Part shown: one piece after another, positions 35,501 to 44,379 of the stretch | Layout: each line of letters starts with the position of its first letter | Numbering within the stretch: position 1 is the first letter of the stretch | From: Rhea pennata | Taxonomy: Eukaryota > Chordata > Aves > Rheiformes > Rheidae | Length of the DNA: 64,000 bases | Assembly (NCBI RefSeq): GCF_028389875.1 | Contig: NC_084663.1 | Span: forward strand, 215,102,876-215,166,875 | Reading direction: 5' to 3' | Notes under the pieces: model-generated | The model's input: the letters and a program-made list of their open reading frames with translations, nothing else | Told to the model about the DNA's origin: nothing | Databases searched by the model: none | Position numbers and translations under genes: made by a program

Positions 35501-38500
35501 TCTGGGGAACTACAGGTTAGTTAGCCTCACCCCAATCCCTGGGAAGGTGATGGAACAAACCCGCCTGGAACAATCCAGGTTGGATACTATTTCCAAACAA
35601 GGGAAGGATACGAAGGTGACTAGGAGTAGTCAGCATGTATTTATGAAGGGGATATCATAGCTAACCAACCTGATAACCTTCTGTGGTGAGCTGACTGCCA
35701 TGGTGTGTGAGCAGAGAGCAGTGGGTGTTGTTTATTTTGACTACAGTAATGTTTTCAGCACTGTCTCCCATAACGTTCTCGTTGATTTAAAGGGCTGCAA
35801 GTAGCAGCATGACTGGACACCAGTCACTAGTGGTGTATCTCAGGGCTTGATATTGGAGCCAGTATGACCCAGACAGGGGACACAGTACACCCTCACCCTG
35901 TAGCTGATACCAACCTGGGAGGAGAGGCTGATACACCAGTTGTGCTGCCATTCAGAGGGACCTTGCCAGGTGGGAGAAATGGGCAAACAGAGATCTCAAG
36001 AAGTTCAACAAAGGGAGATGCCAAGTCCTGTCCCTGGGAAAGGATAACCCCAGGCACCAGGACAGGCTGGTAGTCAATCATCTGGAAAGCAGCTTGGCAG
36101 AAACAGCCCTGTTGTCTGCTGGACAACAGCTTGACCATGAGCCAGCAATGTGCTGTCGTGGCAAAGAAGGCCACCAGCCTCCTGGGCTCTATTAGGAAGC
36201 GCACTGCCAGCAGGTTGAGGGAGGTGATCCCTCTCCTCTGCTCAGCACTGGTGAGGCCATACCTGGAGTGATGTGTCTGGTCCTGGCTCCCTAGTACAAG
36301 AGAGACATGGACATACTGCAGAGAGCCCAGCAAAAGACCATGAAGATGATTAAGGGCCTGGAACATCTGTCATGTGAGGAGAGGCTGAGAGAGCTGGGAA
36401 TTGTCACCCTGGAGAAAAGGCTCGCATGGGGACCTAATCAATGTGTGTAAGTATCTGGGATGGTCAAGCACCAGAACAGGTTGTCCAGAGTCGTCATCTT
36501 TGGAGATACTCAAAACTCAACTGGATTTAATTGCTGTAGCTGACTCTGCTTTGAAACTAGGATTGGACCAGACAACCTCCAGAGGTCTCTTCCAACCTCA
36601 ATGATTTTGTGATTATGTGATACTATGAAACACCTTGCTAAAGTCATGATAAACCATATCCACTACGCTCCTTCTGCACATTAACATTTGTAATGGATCA
36701 GCTAGCTTTGGTTTCCATACTATTAACCCAACTTACAATGTAAGTGCTCGATTACCTTTACAACTTCTGCCTTATGCAGCAATCCAGGGCTGCTTAAGGA
36801 CTGCTGCTTGCCCCTAAGTTGGAAATCCAACAGCGAAGGTATTAAAGATTATAGCTCATTTTAGCTCACCTCATCAGCAGTTAATTCAACCGCTCCCATA
36901 GCTTCAAGCACAATTTTAATGCGGTGAGGTCTACGTTATGAAAAGTCGTCAGACTATATAGCGTTGAGTACCAGTTGGTCTATAAGATAACAGTAACGTG
37001 CGCGTGTCTGGCAGCAGACCTCACGTTTCTCAGCGCTAAGACCCTCCGCGGTTCTCTCCACGACAGCTGCCGAGCTTTCGGAAGTTCAGGCAGGCTTAAA
37101 GGACTACCAACACTCGGACGGTCACCACGTGCCTGCCTGCAAAACACACGCGTTTCGGACAATTCAAGAGAAGCAGAGGACTAAAACTACTCTTTGGAAA
37201 ACAGCATCAGCACTGCATAAGCATCCCTGTACCGTGGCTGGATATTCTCATTTGAGCTCAGGTCAGATCAAGCTGAATATACTCAAGCATGATCGAACTC
37301 AATTAATTCGGCGTGAAGACGGACTCGGGGAGAATTTCCGAGAACCAGAAGGAGAAAATAAAGCCTGCAGAGGGCTGTTCTCCCTGCTCCAGCGGTGGAG
37401 GAACCGCTCCCAGCTGTTTGTCTCAGTTTCCTTCCTGACAGCTTCAGCAAATCGTTTCATGCGAGCGCTTCCCAATTTGCTCGGAGCAAAGGTTAGCGGC
37501 GTAGTTCAAACCACCGATTTAAGCTGTTTAAGCTAACGCTGCCAATTTTTCCTGAAGCAAATCAGAGGGTGCTGACACGAGCCAGCAGAGCAGTAACACA
37601 CTCGACAAGGAACAGTGAGGGCAGCGGCTTCTTCCCCAGCATAGCTGGATGGGTAAGAGGACGTTTATCCACAGCCTAATGTGTGGTCTACTCCAGCAGA
37701 GCTTCTACCAGCGCTGCGGACAGACAGAAAAACACTCGGACAGATGCAGTGTAGGCGGACGGTTTCTGCCGGCGTAGCTACATTGCTTCTGCAACTCACA
37801 CGCGCTGAGCGCCAGCGCGCTCGTTACAGGTAACCGCTGCTCTCGCACGCGCACGTCCCTGGTGCTGGTGGTGGGGGTGCTGCACCCAGGGCAAGCGCCA
37901 GCACCCGCAGCAACCAAGCCCCACGCAAGGAGACGGGCGTCCTACCCTGTGGGTGGAGGACCAGCACGCCCAGGGTGGCAGCAGGTCACATCCCCCCCAG
38001 GGCTGAGTCCTGGCACGCTCAGTGCACATGGAGCCACCGCGAATCCCAGGTGGAAGAGGCGGGGAAAACGTTACCCCTGCAGATCTCCTGCGTTTTCGGA
38101 AGAAGATGGGCAGAGCCCCTTCCCCTCCCTCCCTGGCTTCCCCTCTTTGGAGCCAGGCCCCACGCCCCCCCATGCAGCTGCTGCAACCTCATTCAGCCCA
38201 CGAGCACGGGGCTGAGCCTCTAAAAAACTCTGAGCACCTCTCCCTCCCTGTGGGGCTGAGCCCCTGCAAATTCAGTGCAGCTCCTGCCCAACGGCGTGGG
38301 GCTGAGCCCCTGCAAACTCTGTGCACCTCTCCCTCCCCGTGGGGCTGAGCCGCTGCAAACTCAGCACAGCTCCTGCCCAACGGCATGGGACTGAGCCCCT
38401 ACACCTCTCCCTCCCTCCGGGGCTGAGCCCCTGCAAACTCAGCGCAGCTCCACCACCCACCCTGGGGCTGAGCCCCTGCAAACTCAGTGCAGCTCTTGAC

Positions 38501-40087
38501 CCCCCCCCATCCTGGGGCTGAGCCCCTGCAAACTCAGTGCAGCTCTTGACCCCCCCCCCCACCCTGGGGCTGAGCCCCTGCAAACTCAGTGCAGCTCTTG
38601 ACCCCTCCCCACCCTGGGGCTGAGCCCCTGCAAACTCAGCGCAACTCCTGCCCCTCCCCCCGAGGCTGAGCCCCTGCAAACTCAGTGCAGCTCCAGCCAC
38701 CCCCCTCGGGGCTGAGCCCCTGGAAACTCAGCGCAGCTCCAGCCACCCCCCTCGGGGCTGAGCCCCTGCAAACTCAGTGCAGCTCCAGCCATACCCCCCC
38801 GGGGCTGAGCCCCTGCAAACTCAGCGCAGCTCCAGCCACCCCCCTCGGGGCTGAGCCCCTGCAAACTCAGTGCAGCTCCAGCCATACCCCCCCGGGGCTG
38901 AGCCCCTGCAAACTCAGCGCAGCTCCAGCCACCCCCCTCGGGGCTGAGCCCCTGCAAAATCAGCGCAGCTCCAGCCACCCGCCCCCGGGTCTGAGCCCCT
39001 GCAAACTCAGCGCAGCTCCAGCCACCCCCCCCCGGGTCTGAGCCCCTGCAAACTCAGTGCAGCTCCAGCCACCCCCCTCGGGGCTGAGCCCCGCAAACTC
39101 AGCGCAGCTCCAGCCACCCCCCCCGGGTCTGAGCACCTGCAAACTCAGCGCAGCTCCAACCACCCCCCCCGGGGCTGAGCCCCGCAAACTCAGTGCAGCT
39201 CCAGCCACCCGCCCCCGGGGCTGAGCCCCTGCAAACTCAGCGCAGCTCCAGCCCCTCCCCCCGGGGCTGAGCCCCCGCAAACTCAGCGCAGCTCCAGCCA
39301 CCCGCCCCCGGGGCTGAGCCCCGCAAACTCAGCGCAGCTCCAGCCCCTCCCCTCGGGGCTGAGCCCCTGCAAACTCAGTGCAGCTCCAGCCATACCCCCC
39401 CGGGGCTGAGCCCCTGCAAACTCAGCGCAGCTCCAGCCCCTCCCCTCGGGGCTGAGCCCCTGCAAACTCAGAGCGGCTTCCGCACTCGCCCCGCCCCCTC
39501 GGGGGCAGGGCGCCCCCCTCCCCCTCCGGCCCCGCCCCCGCGCGCTGGGCGCCCCGCCCCCCCGGCCCCGCCCCCTCGGGGCCGAGCCCCCGCGCGCTGG
39601 GCGCCCCCCCCCCCCGCCGGCCCCGCCCCCGCGCGCTCCCCCCGCTCCCCCCGCCCCGCGCGCCGCCGCAGGCGGTTGGTCCTGGGGGGAGGGGCAGGTG
39701 CCCGCCGCCGCCGCCGCCGCCGCACCTTGGTCCGGCGGCCGCTGCTCCCCGCCTCCTCCGGCGGCCGTCGTCGCGGCGGGCTCGGCGCGGGCCTGCTGGC
39801 GGCGGGCCCAGGTGGAGAGGCGGCTGCGGCAGAGCGGGCAGCAGAGGCCCGGGCCCTGCAGGCACCGCTGGAAGCAAGCGAGGCAGAGCGAGTGGCGGCA
39901 GGGCGGCGTCACCGCCTCCACCAGCGCCTGGCGGCACACCGGGCACTCCGCCGCCGCCAGCGCCACCTCGCCCTCCTCGTCCTCCTCCTCCGCCGCCGCC
40001 GCCCCGGCCCGCCCCCGCCGCCGCCGCCGCCGCCCCCCCCCGCCGCGCCGGCACCGCGGCCCGGCTGCCGGGGGCCGCCGCCGCCAT
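13290..40087 (-). CDS. RNF169: RNF169, complete coding region (six exons)
   Basis: Minus-strand exons are 40087-39726, 26780-26704, 20107-19961, 18705-18593, 17276-17177 and 14501-13290. All junctions are GT-AG and the phases interlock (1, 0, 0, 2, 0). The product is about 669 residues; human is about 708 from memory. Domains in order: RING (CPVC...[11 protein letters not shown]...CCPLC, all eight zinc ligands present), an RNF168-like ubiquitin-binding helix region ([20 protein letters not shown] onward), a serine-rich linker with [20 protein letters not shown], and a C-terminal MIU2-LRM2 module ([19 protein letters not shown], then DRYLLRSK). In the nucleus the family binds H2AK13/15-ubiquitin nucleosomes at double-strand breaks and limits RNF168-dependent 53BP1 and BRCA1-A recruitment. 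The expected ATG at 40087 is one base out of frame with the RING (see findings). Confidence 0.93.
17177..17276 (-). CDS. RNF169: RNF169 exon 5
   Basis: The minus-strand acceptor is ctgcttttcag and the donor caaag|gtactg. It encodes [20 protein letters not shown] and [13 protein letters not shown], a close match to the mammalian segment as I recall it. Confidence 0.9.
18593..18705 (-). CDS. RNF169: RNF169 exon 4
   Basis: The acceptor is ttgacttcag and the donor tcagg|gtaaga on the minus strand. It encodes [20 protein letters not shown] and then [27 protein letters not shown] is a recognisable RNF169 block. It ends in phase 2, matching the single base carried by exon 5. Confidence 0.9.
19961..20107 (-). 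CDS. RNF169: RNF169 exon 3, charged coiled helix
   Basis: 147 bp, 49 codons, phase 0. It starts with an in-frame [23 protein letters not shown], continuing [20 protein letters not shown]. The segment matches the MIU1-like helix of the RNF168/RNF169 family. The human protein has leucine at the first position as I recall, so the methionine may be lineage-specific. Confidence 0.92.
20108..26703 (-). other. RNF169: RNF169 intron 2, nothing recognised
   Basis: 6.6 kb of mostly AT-rich unique-looking sequence. I saw no repeat family, RNA gene or coding match. There is a 16-bp tandem duplication (attacagagaagtttt) at 25229-25260. Confidence 0.6.
26704..26780 (-). CDS. RNF169: RNF169 exon 2, ubiquitin-binding helix start
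   Basis: The acceptor (tctttccag on the minus strand) and donor (gaag|gtacag) flank 77 bases encoding [20 protein letters not shown] and SQLRK. The first two bases complete the aspartate codon begun in exon 1. KPGELR.EYE is shared with the UMI/LRM1 region of RNF168. Confidence 0.92.
27060..28560. promoter_or_regulatory. Intronic CpG island in RNF169 intron 1
   Basis: The stretch 27160-27670 is dense in CG dinucleotides and Sp1-like GC boxes, and a second dense part lies at 28240-28560. It sits 300-1800 bp upstream of exon 2 in the direction of RNF169 transcription. Open frames on both strands are frame noise of GC-rich DNA; no protein match was recognised. It could be an alternative promoter, a regulatory element, or the start of a non-coding RNA. 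Confidence 0.55.
29319..29600 (-). other. Unidentified coding-like segment with donor
   Basis: On the minus strand an open frame reads through [40 protein letters not shown] and [19 protein letters not shown], ending at a strong donor (ccag|gtgagt). Codon use looks protein-like, but I recognise no family. A stop codon lies just upstream, near 29610. The final phase (two bases) does not fit RNF169 exon 2, so it is not a simple alternative RNF169 exon. It could be a decayed retrocopy, an exon of an unknown gene, or chance. Confidence 0.25.
30973..31012. repeat. Degenerate AGCACACAA tandem repeat
   Basis: Four to five imperfect copies of agcacacaa(a) in RNF169 intron 1. Confidence 0.8.
32782..33475 (-). 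mobile_element. CR1 LINE, 5'-truncated, minus orientation
   Basis: The plus strand starts with the reverse complement of the CR1 3' end (atcacagaatggttgaggtt). On the minus strand a frame of about 130 codons encodes the ORF2 C-terminus: [40 protein letters not shown] and [20 protein letters not shown]. It carries only the ORF2 tail and 3' UTR, the usual outcome of incomplete reverse transcription. It lies in the same orientation as RNF169. Confidence 0.93.
33741..34094 (-). other. Unidentified coding-like ORF tail with AATAAA
   Basis: A minus-strand frame stays open for 117 codons to a TAA at 33743-33741. It includes [40 protein letters not shown] and [26 protein letters not shown] follows on the same strand at 33709-33704, about 32 bases after the stop. 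No in-frame ATG is present, and the 5' side abuts a CR1 end near 34084, so this looks like the 3' end of a gene or processed copy cut by a CR1. I see no poly-A tail after the signal. I do not recognise the protein family and assign no function. Confidence 0.3.
34084..34455 (-). mobile_element. Old CR1 LINE fragment, minus orientation
   Basis: The plus strand reads as reversed CR1 3' sequence: tccaacctcactg, then gagactccacaaccactctg, ctgttccagtgtgtgacc and ctgctggactcactccag, ending near ccagatgaggtctcacctgt. It has more mismatches to typical CR1 than the copy at 32782. Confidence 0.85.
34590..35035 (-). mobile_element. Old CR1 LINE fragment, split by a later CR1
   Basis: Reversed CR1 sequence runs 34590-34643, is broken by a forward CR1, and resumes at 34845 with caacctgttccagtgtttca, continuing through tgcggccattgccctcgtcc to about 35035. 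The two halves are consecutive parts of one element. Confidence 0.82.
34644..34844 (+). mobile_element. Short CR1 LINE inserted into an older CR1
   Basis: About 200 bp of forward CR1 3' UTR runs from aggaatttccttactgtgat to the tail attctgtgattctgtg. It interrupts the reversed CR1 around it; the bases caa occur at both junctions (34641-34643 and 34845-34847), which may be a tiny target duplication. Confidence 0.85.
35055..36630 (+). mobile_element. CR1 LINE, about 1.6 kb, decayed ORF2
   Basis: The forward CR1 begins between the endonuclease and reverse-transcriptase parts of ORF2 and runs to the 3' end (tcttccaacctcaatgattt). Readable remnants are [17 protein letters not shown], the RT-like [18 protein letters not shown] (canonical DFSKAFDTV), [11 protein letters not shown] and [11 protein letters not shown]-region sequence in shifted frames. 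Several stops and frameshifts show it is dead. Its 3' tail is degenerate, so it is older than the copy at 61645. Confidence 0.92.
38206..39480. repeat. 46-bp minisatellite, about 28 copies
   Basis: The unit is ggggctgagcccctgcaaac followed by tcagcgcagctccagccacc and a variable C run, 45-48 bp per copy. Each unit begins with a near-palindrome (GGGGC-TGA-GCCCC) that can form a hairpin, and the C runs give G-rich tracts on the minus strand. Units alternate in places (ccatacccccc versus ccacccccctc near 38660-38990), making a two-unit higher-order repeat of about 93 bp. It lies in RNF169 intron 1, about 250 bp downstream of the exon 1 donor. Confidence 0.97.
39481..39725. repeat. GC-rich imperfect repeats beside RNF169 exon 1
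   Basis: Repeats of ggccccgccccc and gcgcgctgggcgcccc occur several times, with long C homopolymers, and the block ends in a (GCC)n run at about 39704-39722 directly against the exon 1 splice donor. Confidence 0.85.
39726..40087 (-). CDS. RNF169: RNF169 exon 1, RING finger
   Basis: The exon encodes [20 protein letters not shown], then [40 protein letters not shown] and on to RPPDQ, with donor caag|gtgcgg in phase 1. The C3HC4 ligand order is complete. The start is uncertain. ATG 40087 ([18 protein letters not shown]) has a strong context, gagaagATGG, and resembles the human N-terminus, but it lies in a different frame from the RING. The RING frame itself is open upstream to ATG 40146 (MHEAGG), which resembles nothing known. 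A nine-base C run at 40033-40041 is the likely site of a one-base error or indel. Confidence 0.85.
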
Positions 40088-40330
40088 CTTCTCACACTTT
40101 GAAGGGACAGAGCGCTGGGGCGCGCGGCCCCGCCCGCCTCATGCATAATTCATGAGGGCGGCACGCCCCCCTCCCCCCCCAGTGCTGCATATTCATGAGC
40201 GAGCGCCCCAGCCCCGCCCGGCGCCAGCCCCGCCCCCCACAGCAGAGGCACCGCCTCCTCATTGAATATTCATGAGGTGATCGCCGTCCCGCTATATAAG
40301 GCGGGAGGGCGCCACGCGCGTCCTGTCAGT
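40088..40330. promoter_or_regulatory. RNF169: RNF169 promoter: ATTCATGAG boxes and TATA-like box
   Basis: ATTCATGAG occurs at 40148-40156, 40191-40199 and 40268-40276, each preceded by an AT-rich extension (TGCATA, TGCAT, TGAAT). A TATATAAG box at 40293-40300 sits in the near-palindrome ccgctatataaggcgg. Used on the minus strand it would place an RNF169 start near 40265, with a 5' UTR of about 175 bases; used on the plus strand it would start a divergent transcript near 40325. GC boxes (ccccgccc) lie between the elements. Assignment is by position only. Confidence 0.5.
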
Positions 40331-40620
40331 GGCCTCGGGGCCTCGGCTCGGGTGGGGGCTTCTCTCGCGGCGCCCTGCGAGGGCCTGGGCTGACAGGATC
40401 GAGGCCTGCCGGGGGTCCCTGGGCCCCGTCTGCCGCAGCACGGCCTTGCCGGACGCTGGGGTGTCCTTCCAGGGCAGCCGCAGCCCCCGCGGTCCCGCCG
40501 CCCCGAGCCCCGTGGAGCCGCTCCGCGTCCGCGTGGTTTCTCGGAGGAGCTCGAGGTCTTCCCTGTGGCGCTGGGGCTCTCGGCTGCCCCAGAGGACGCC
40601 CTGCCGGCATGCCACGGCCG

Positions 40621-43600
40621 CCTAGCTGCTTCCAGCCCCTTCCAGCCTTGCGCTTCGCTTTCTGAAGCAGCCCAGGCTTTAAAAAAGACACCACAAAACC
40701 CGCAATATGAACCTTTCCTGTTTTAATTTGCTGTTTCTTACAGCTTTTCCCTGCACGCCCTGGCACATGCTCCTTTCTGACCTCTCCACGGCGCTGGTCC
40801 TCCAGCCATCTACAAACGTGCCGCAGCAGCTCCACATGTGAGATGAGCAGGTTATAGGTTATAAACTCTCCGCTGCATTAACTGGCAGAGCGCAGAGGCC
40901 AACACCACACAGACCCTCTGGTTTAACCCTTTCTGGCACCCACTCCTAGGCACCTTGGTTAATGTTCTGCCCACAACGCTCGGTTCCATGGGCTGAAAAG
41001 TTTGGAGGAACCCAAATCCCAAACTTGCAGCTCCTGCTAACCCCTTCCTCCCAACACACAGTGGCCCCAAAATTTCAAGATTTTCCCAACCCATTCTCTT
41101 CCATTGCTGCTTGAAAGGGGACTTAAAATTCATCTTGGCTCTTCCCTATCTCTAAATGCCTCATCTAAATGGGTTGGTGGAGCAAACTCTACACTTGCCT
41201 GATTTAGAGGTGAATTTCTGGGAGCTAAGGGGCAGAGAGGTTTACATCACTTGAACAGTGTGTTTCCAAGTACAACTTCTGAAGCCCTGTTCCCAGTGGA
41301 TTCTCTAGTGTCTAGTAATATGGTTGGGCTCCACCTTTTCAGTGCCCCAGCACAGGGCATTAATTTGCAATGCTTTTCTATGCTCAGCTCCTGTTTGTGC
41401 AAGATGTTTTGATGTCTAATATCTTTGAGATTTCTATATTTCTGTCAAATTGGGCCAACTGGTTAAAAAAAGTGATACTAGAAAAAGTCATCAACACTGA
41501 AACACAGCAAGGCCTTGCTAGCTCAAACTTAGGAAACTGGGCTATAAACCTTATAGTCGCATTCACATCCACAGTGCTATAGAAAGCCTTGCATGTGCAG
41601 GAAGCTGCAGGGACTGCACTGCTCTGCCTCTTCTGCTATCGGTGTTTGAATGTTTAGCAATGCAGTGTCAACCATTAATAACATTTAACAAATACTCCTC
41701 AGAGGCTTAATATGGGGAACAGTCATTACTGAAGGAAGACCGACAGCATTTGGCCTTCAGCATTAAGTGATCAGCAGATGAGGAGGAGAGCTTCGATGCT
41801 TGTGGAACAGACTGACAATTTAACAAACAGCTTTTATGGAAAGGGAAAGGCTTTGAACTACTTTCCTCCCAAGAGGAGCCACATCCTATGGGGGAGCCTT
41901 GAAGAAAGAGATGCAAAATCACATTTAATCATGCTGGGTTTTTTTTGGGGGGGGGAGAGGGTTGGGGGGTGGAAGGGTGTGGTAAAGGAGTTGCGAAACA
42001 GGACCGGATTAGAGGCGATGTGCATCCAGAGCATAGGCAGCGCTGTGTGCTCAAGGACTGTGCTTCATGTACCAGCAGGGAAAAGGGAGTAGTGAATAGC
42101 CAAGCAAGTGGGCTTTGAAAATAAGCAAGTGGAGACCAGACATGAAGGCATGGGCATGAACAGAGCACGCTGGCTGCCATCAGGGATGAGATCGGTGTGC
42201 ACAGGCCAACCCAGCTCCATCCCTGCCCTAGGGGCAGATTCCTGGAATCTGTTCTGTGGCAGCTCCCCTTCTTCCTTCCCGCCTCTGGGTAGGTTTTGCA
42301 GAGGTACACCCTTCCAGGAGGGAAGGCTAAGAAGGCGAGCTGTGGAGTCCAGATGCACATGCCTTGCTTGGAAATTGGGGGAGTGTGCGCCTCCTTGGCA
42401 CGTTGCTGGACACGTGGCAGCGGGGAACTGAGCTAACCAGCTGGTGATTGAAGACAAATGCTACTGGAGTTTCAGATCTATGTGATACAGTGCACCAGCA
42501 TTGCCCAAGGGAATGCAGAACCCATGGAAAATTGGGCTGGCAAGGTCTCCAAGGGGTTATCCAGCCATCCCCCTTTCCTACAGCAGGATCAGCTCAGGCT
42601 GAGTCACTCCTGAGCAATGCTTGTTCATCCTGTTCTTAAAAACCTCCAGTGCTAGTAACCCACCTCCCCCTCCAGGCAACTGGCAGAGTCTATCCCTATC
42701 ATCAGAAAAATTCTTCCCTTGTTAGACAAATTTCCCATAATGCTCATCCCAGTGTCCCTGCCGGCCACGCTAATCCACATCCCTTCCTCCTGCCTTACAC
42801 AATCCAGCCTAGGAGCTACCTTAGTGCCACGGCTCCCTGTGTTGAAGTGCCTTGGTCAGGGGGTGAGTCAGACCCCCGGGAAGTGGCCTGTGCTTGGCAC
42901 AACGCTGATGGGTGCGGCCTACAGCCAGAGGTGATTTTGGGAGGTCGGCTCTGGCTTGTCAGATGTTAGATGTGAGATGTGGGAGCACACAGCACCCAGT
43001 GCAGATGGGAGGCCTGGCCGTCTTACAACCGCTGTTTTGCTTTCCAAGTTACTGCACACACTGGGTCAGGAAGGCCTCTCTTTACTTAAATTAGTCCTGT
43101 ACCCCTGCCTCTTTATTTGTACAGCACTGAGTGCTTGATAATGGGGCCATGAATAATAGCTAAATCTATCCCTGCTTGCAGGCTGAACATGTACAGAGTT
43201 GTGCACAGCTCCACCCTCTCAATAAATTAGTGATGGAAGAAGGCTTAGGCTAGTCACTGCTGGAGTTTGGGTCATTGATCTGCTTCAGGGATGGTCAGTC
43301 CAACAAAAATATCCTGAAGTTTCCAAAGGGCAATTCATCAGCTTGAAGATCCTGGGAGATGAGCTAGCGGGGAAAGCCAAAGTAGATAAAATGTCTCTGT
43401 CACATTCCCCTGAAAGTTCTCATGGTGTGAGTTTGCCCTTTCCCGTGCCAGCTGTGGAGGTGCTGAGGATTGTGTGTCATGACTTACGGAAGGATATTGG
43501 GGTAAACAGGCTGTTTCTCCTGTTACTAAGACTAGGGGAGAGGGATATGGGTCAATTTAGTATTTGTCAATCACTTGCCACAGGGATGACTGTCATGCAG

Positions 43601-44379
43601 GGACACTCAGAGGCTTCAGGAAGCCATCATGGAGGGTTAGGATGGAACGTGCTTGCAGAGGCCGAAAGTGCCTGGCTTATTCCCAACCATCAGCCCTTTG
43701 TGCTCTGGGCTTGCAAACAGGCAGCGTCAGTTGCTCCTGCTGCCAGGCGAGAACATCAAGCCCTAGTATGAGCAGGCTGTGTCCCCTATGTAATGCTGCA
43801 AAGTGTACGATGGGCCTGCTAAGAGGCTGGAGATCAGCAAACGCTTCTGCAGAATGTAAAATCTGTGGTCCCTTTTCCCCAGCCTGCCAGCCCATGGGAG
43901 AGTTTTGGGGACATCTCCTTGGGAAGCTGTTTATTCTTGCAAGGCAGTGTGCTGAGCGGGACGGAGCACAGTGAAGCAGTGCCTTGGGTTTAGACATACT
44001 ACTCTCCAAGGCCTAGCAGCCCTTGTTAGCAAGCAATGAAAAATGTGAATAAGGGAATTTTCTCATGGTACAGACAGACAATACTGCTGTGTTGATTTTT
44101 AGTTAATTCACCTGCACAAACTTTCTGTTGCTTGTGCTGGAGGGGTCTTGGGTCTCAGACCCATTGTAGCTTCGGTGTGTTAGTCTGTTAGGTGGTGCAC
44201 TGGGAAGCATTTTGTGGCCCAAAGTGGCACATGGTATGGGTGTCCTGTTGACCATCAGAACTAAACATCTGTTGGATACTGCCTTCAGTCAGAGGGCTGG
44301 ACGCAGCAGTCCAGACGCTCCTACTCTTTGGTTGAAGGTGAGATCAGCCAGTTGTATGTCATTGCTGACAGAAATGTGC
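40621..44379. other. Intergenic, no gene recognised
   Basis: GC content falls after the island. I saw no supported exon. A probable old CR1 trace at 42537-42745 is listed separately. Open frames up to about 140 codons exist here without family features. Confidence 0.5.
42537..42745 (-). mobile_element. Probable ancient CR1-like fragment
   Basis: The phrases tcttaaaaacctccagtgct, ccaggcaactggcagagtct and aaaaattcttcccttg resemble the reversed 3' UTR of an old CR1 subfamily. The match is weak and heavily diverged. Confidence 0.4.

Larger units (their letters stand above)
33476..39725 (-). other. RNF169 intron 1, CR1-rich part and flank
   Basis: Besides the elements listed separately, 36631-38200 is unique-looking DNA that becomes increasingly GC-rich towards exon 1. 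I recognised no gene in it. Confidence 0.5.
39481..40620. promoter_or_regulatory. CpG island over RNF169 exon 1
   Basis: Very high GC content with abundant CG dinucleotides covers exon 1, the promoter and about 300 bp beyond. Such an island normally marks a broadly expressed promoter, often bidirectional. Confidence 0.75.

Noticed and set aside
35864-36600. CR1 ORF2 pieces as a host reverse-transcriptase gene
   Set aside because: Multiple stops and frameshifts and a CR1 3' end show it is a dead retrotransposon.
38272-39301. Repeat-encoded frames (GAQP/LSLQG) as a separate protein gene
   Set aside because: They are translations of a 46-bp minisatellite broken at several points by unit-length changes; there is no independent start context or domain. 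Only their continuity with RNF169 exon 1 is of interest.
40290-40620. Small structured RNA (RNase P, RMRP, 7SK or telomerase RNA) after the TATA-like box
   Set aside because: The conserved cores of these RNAs, as I remember them, are absent, and there is no T-run terminator at a fitting distance.
40326-40835. Frames flanking the RNF169 promoter (plus and minus)
   Set aside because: GC-driven openness, no ATG in a good context for the plus frame, no family match. A divergent non-coding transcript remains possible.
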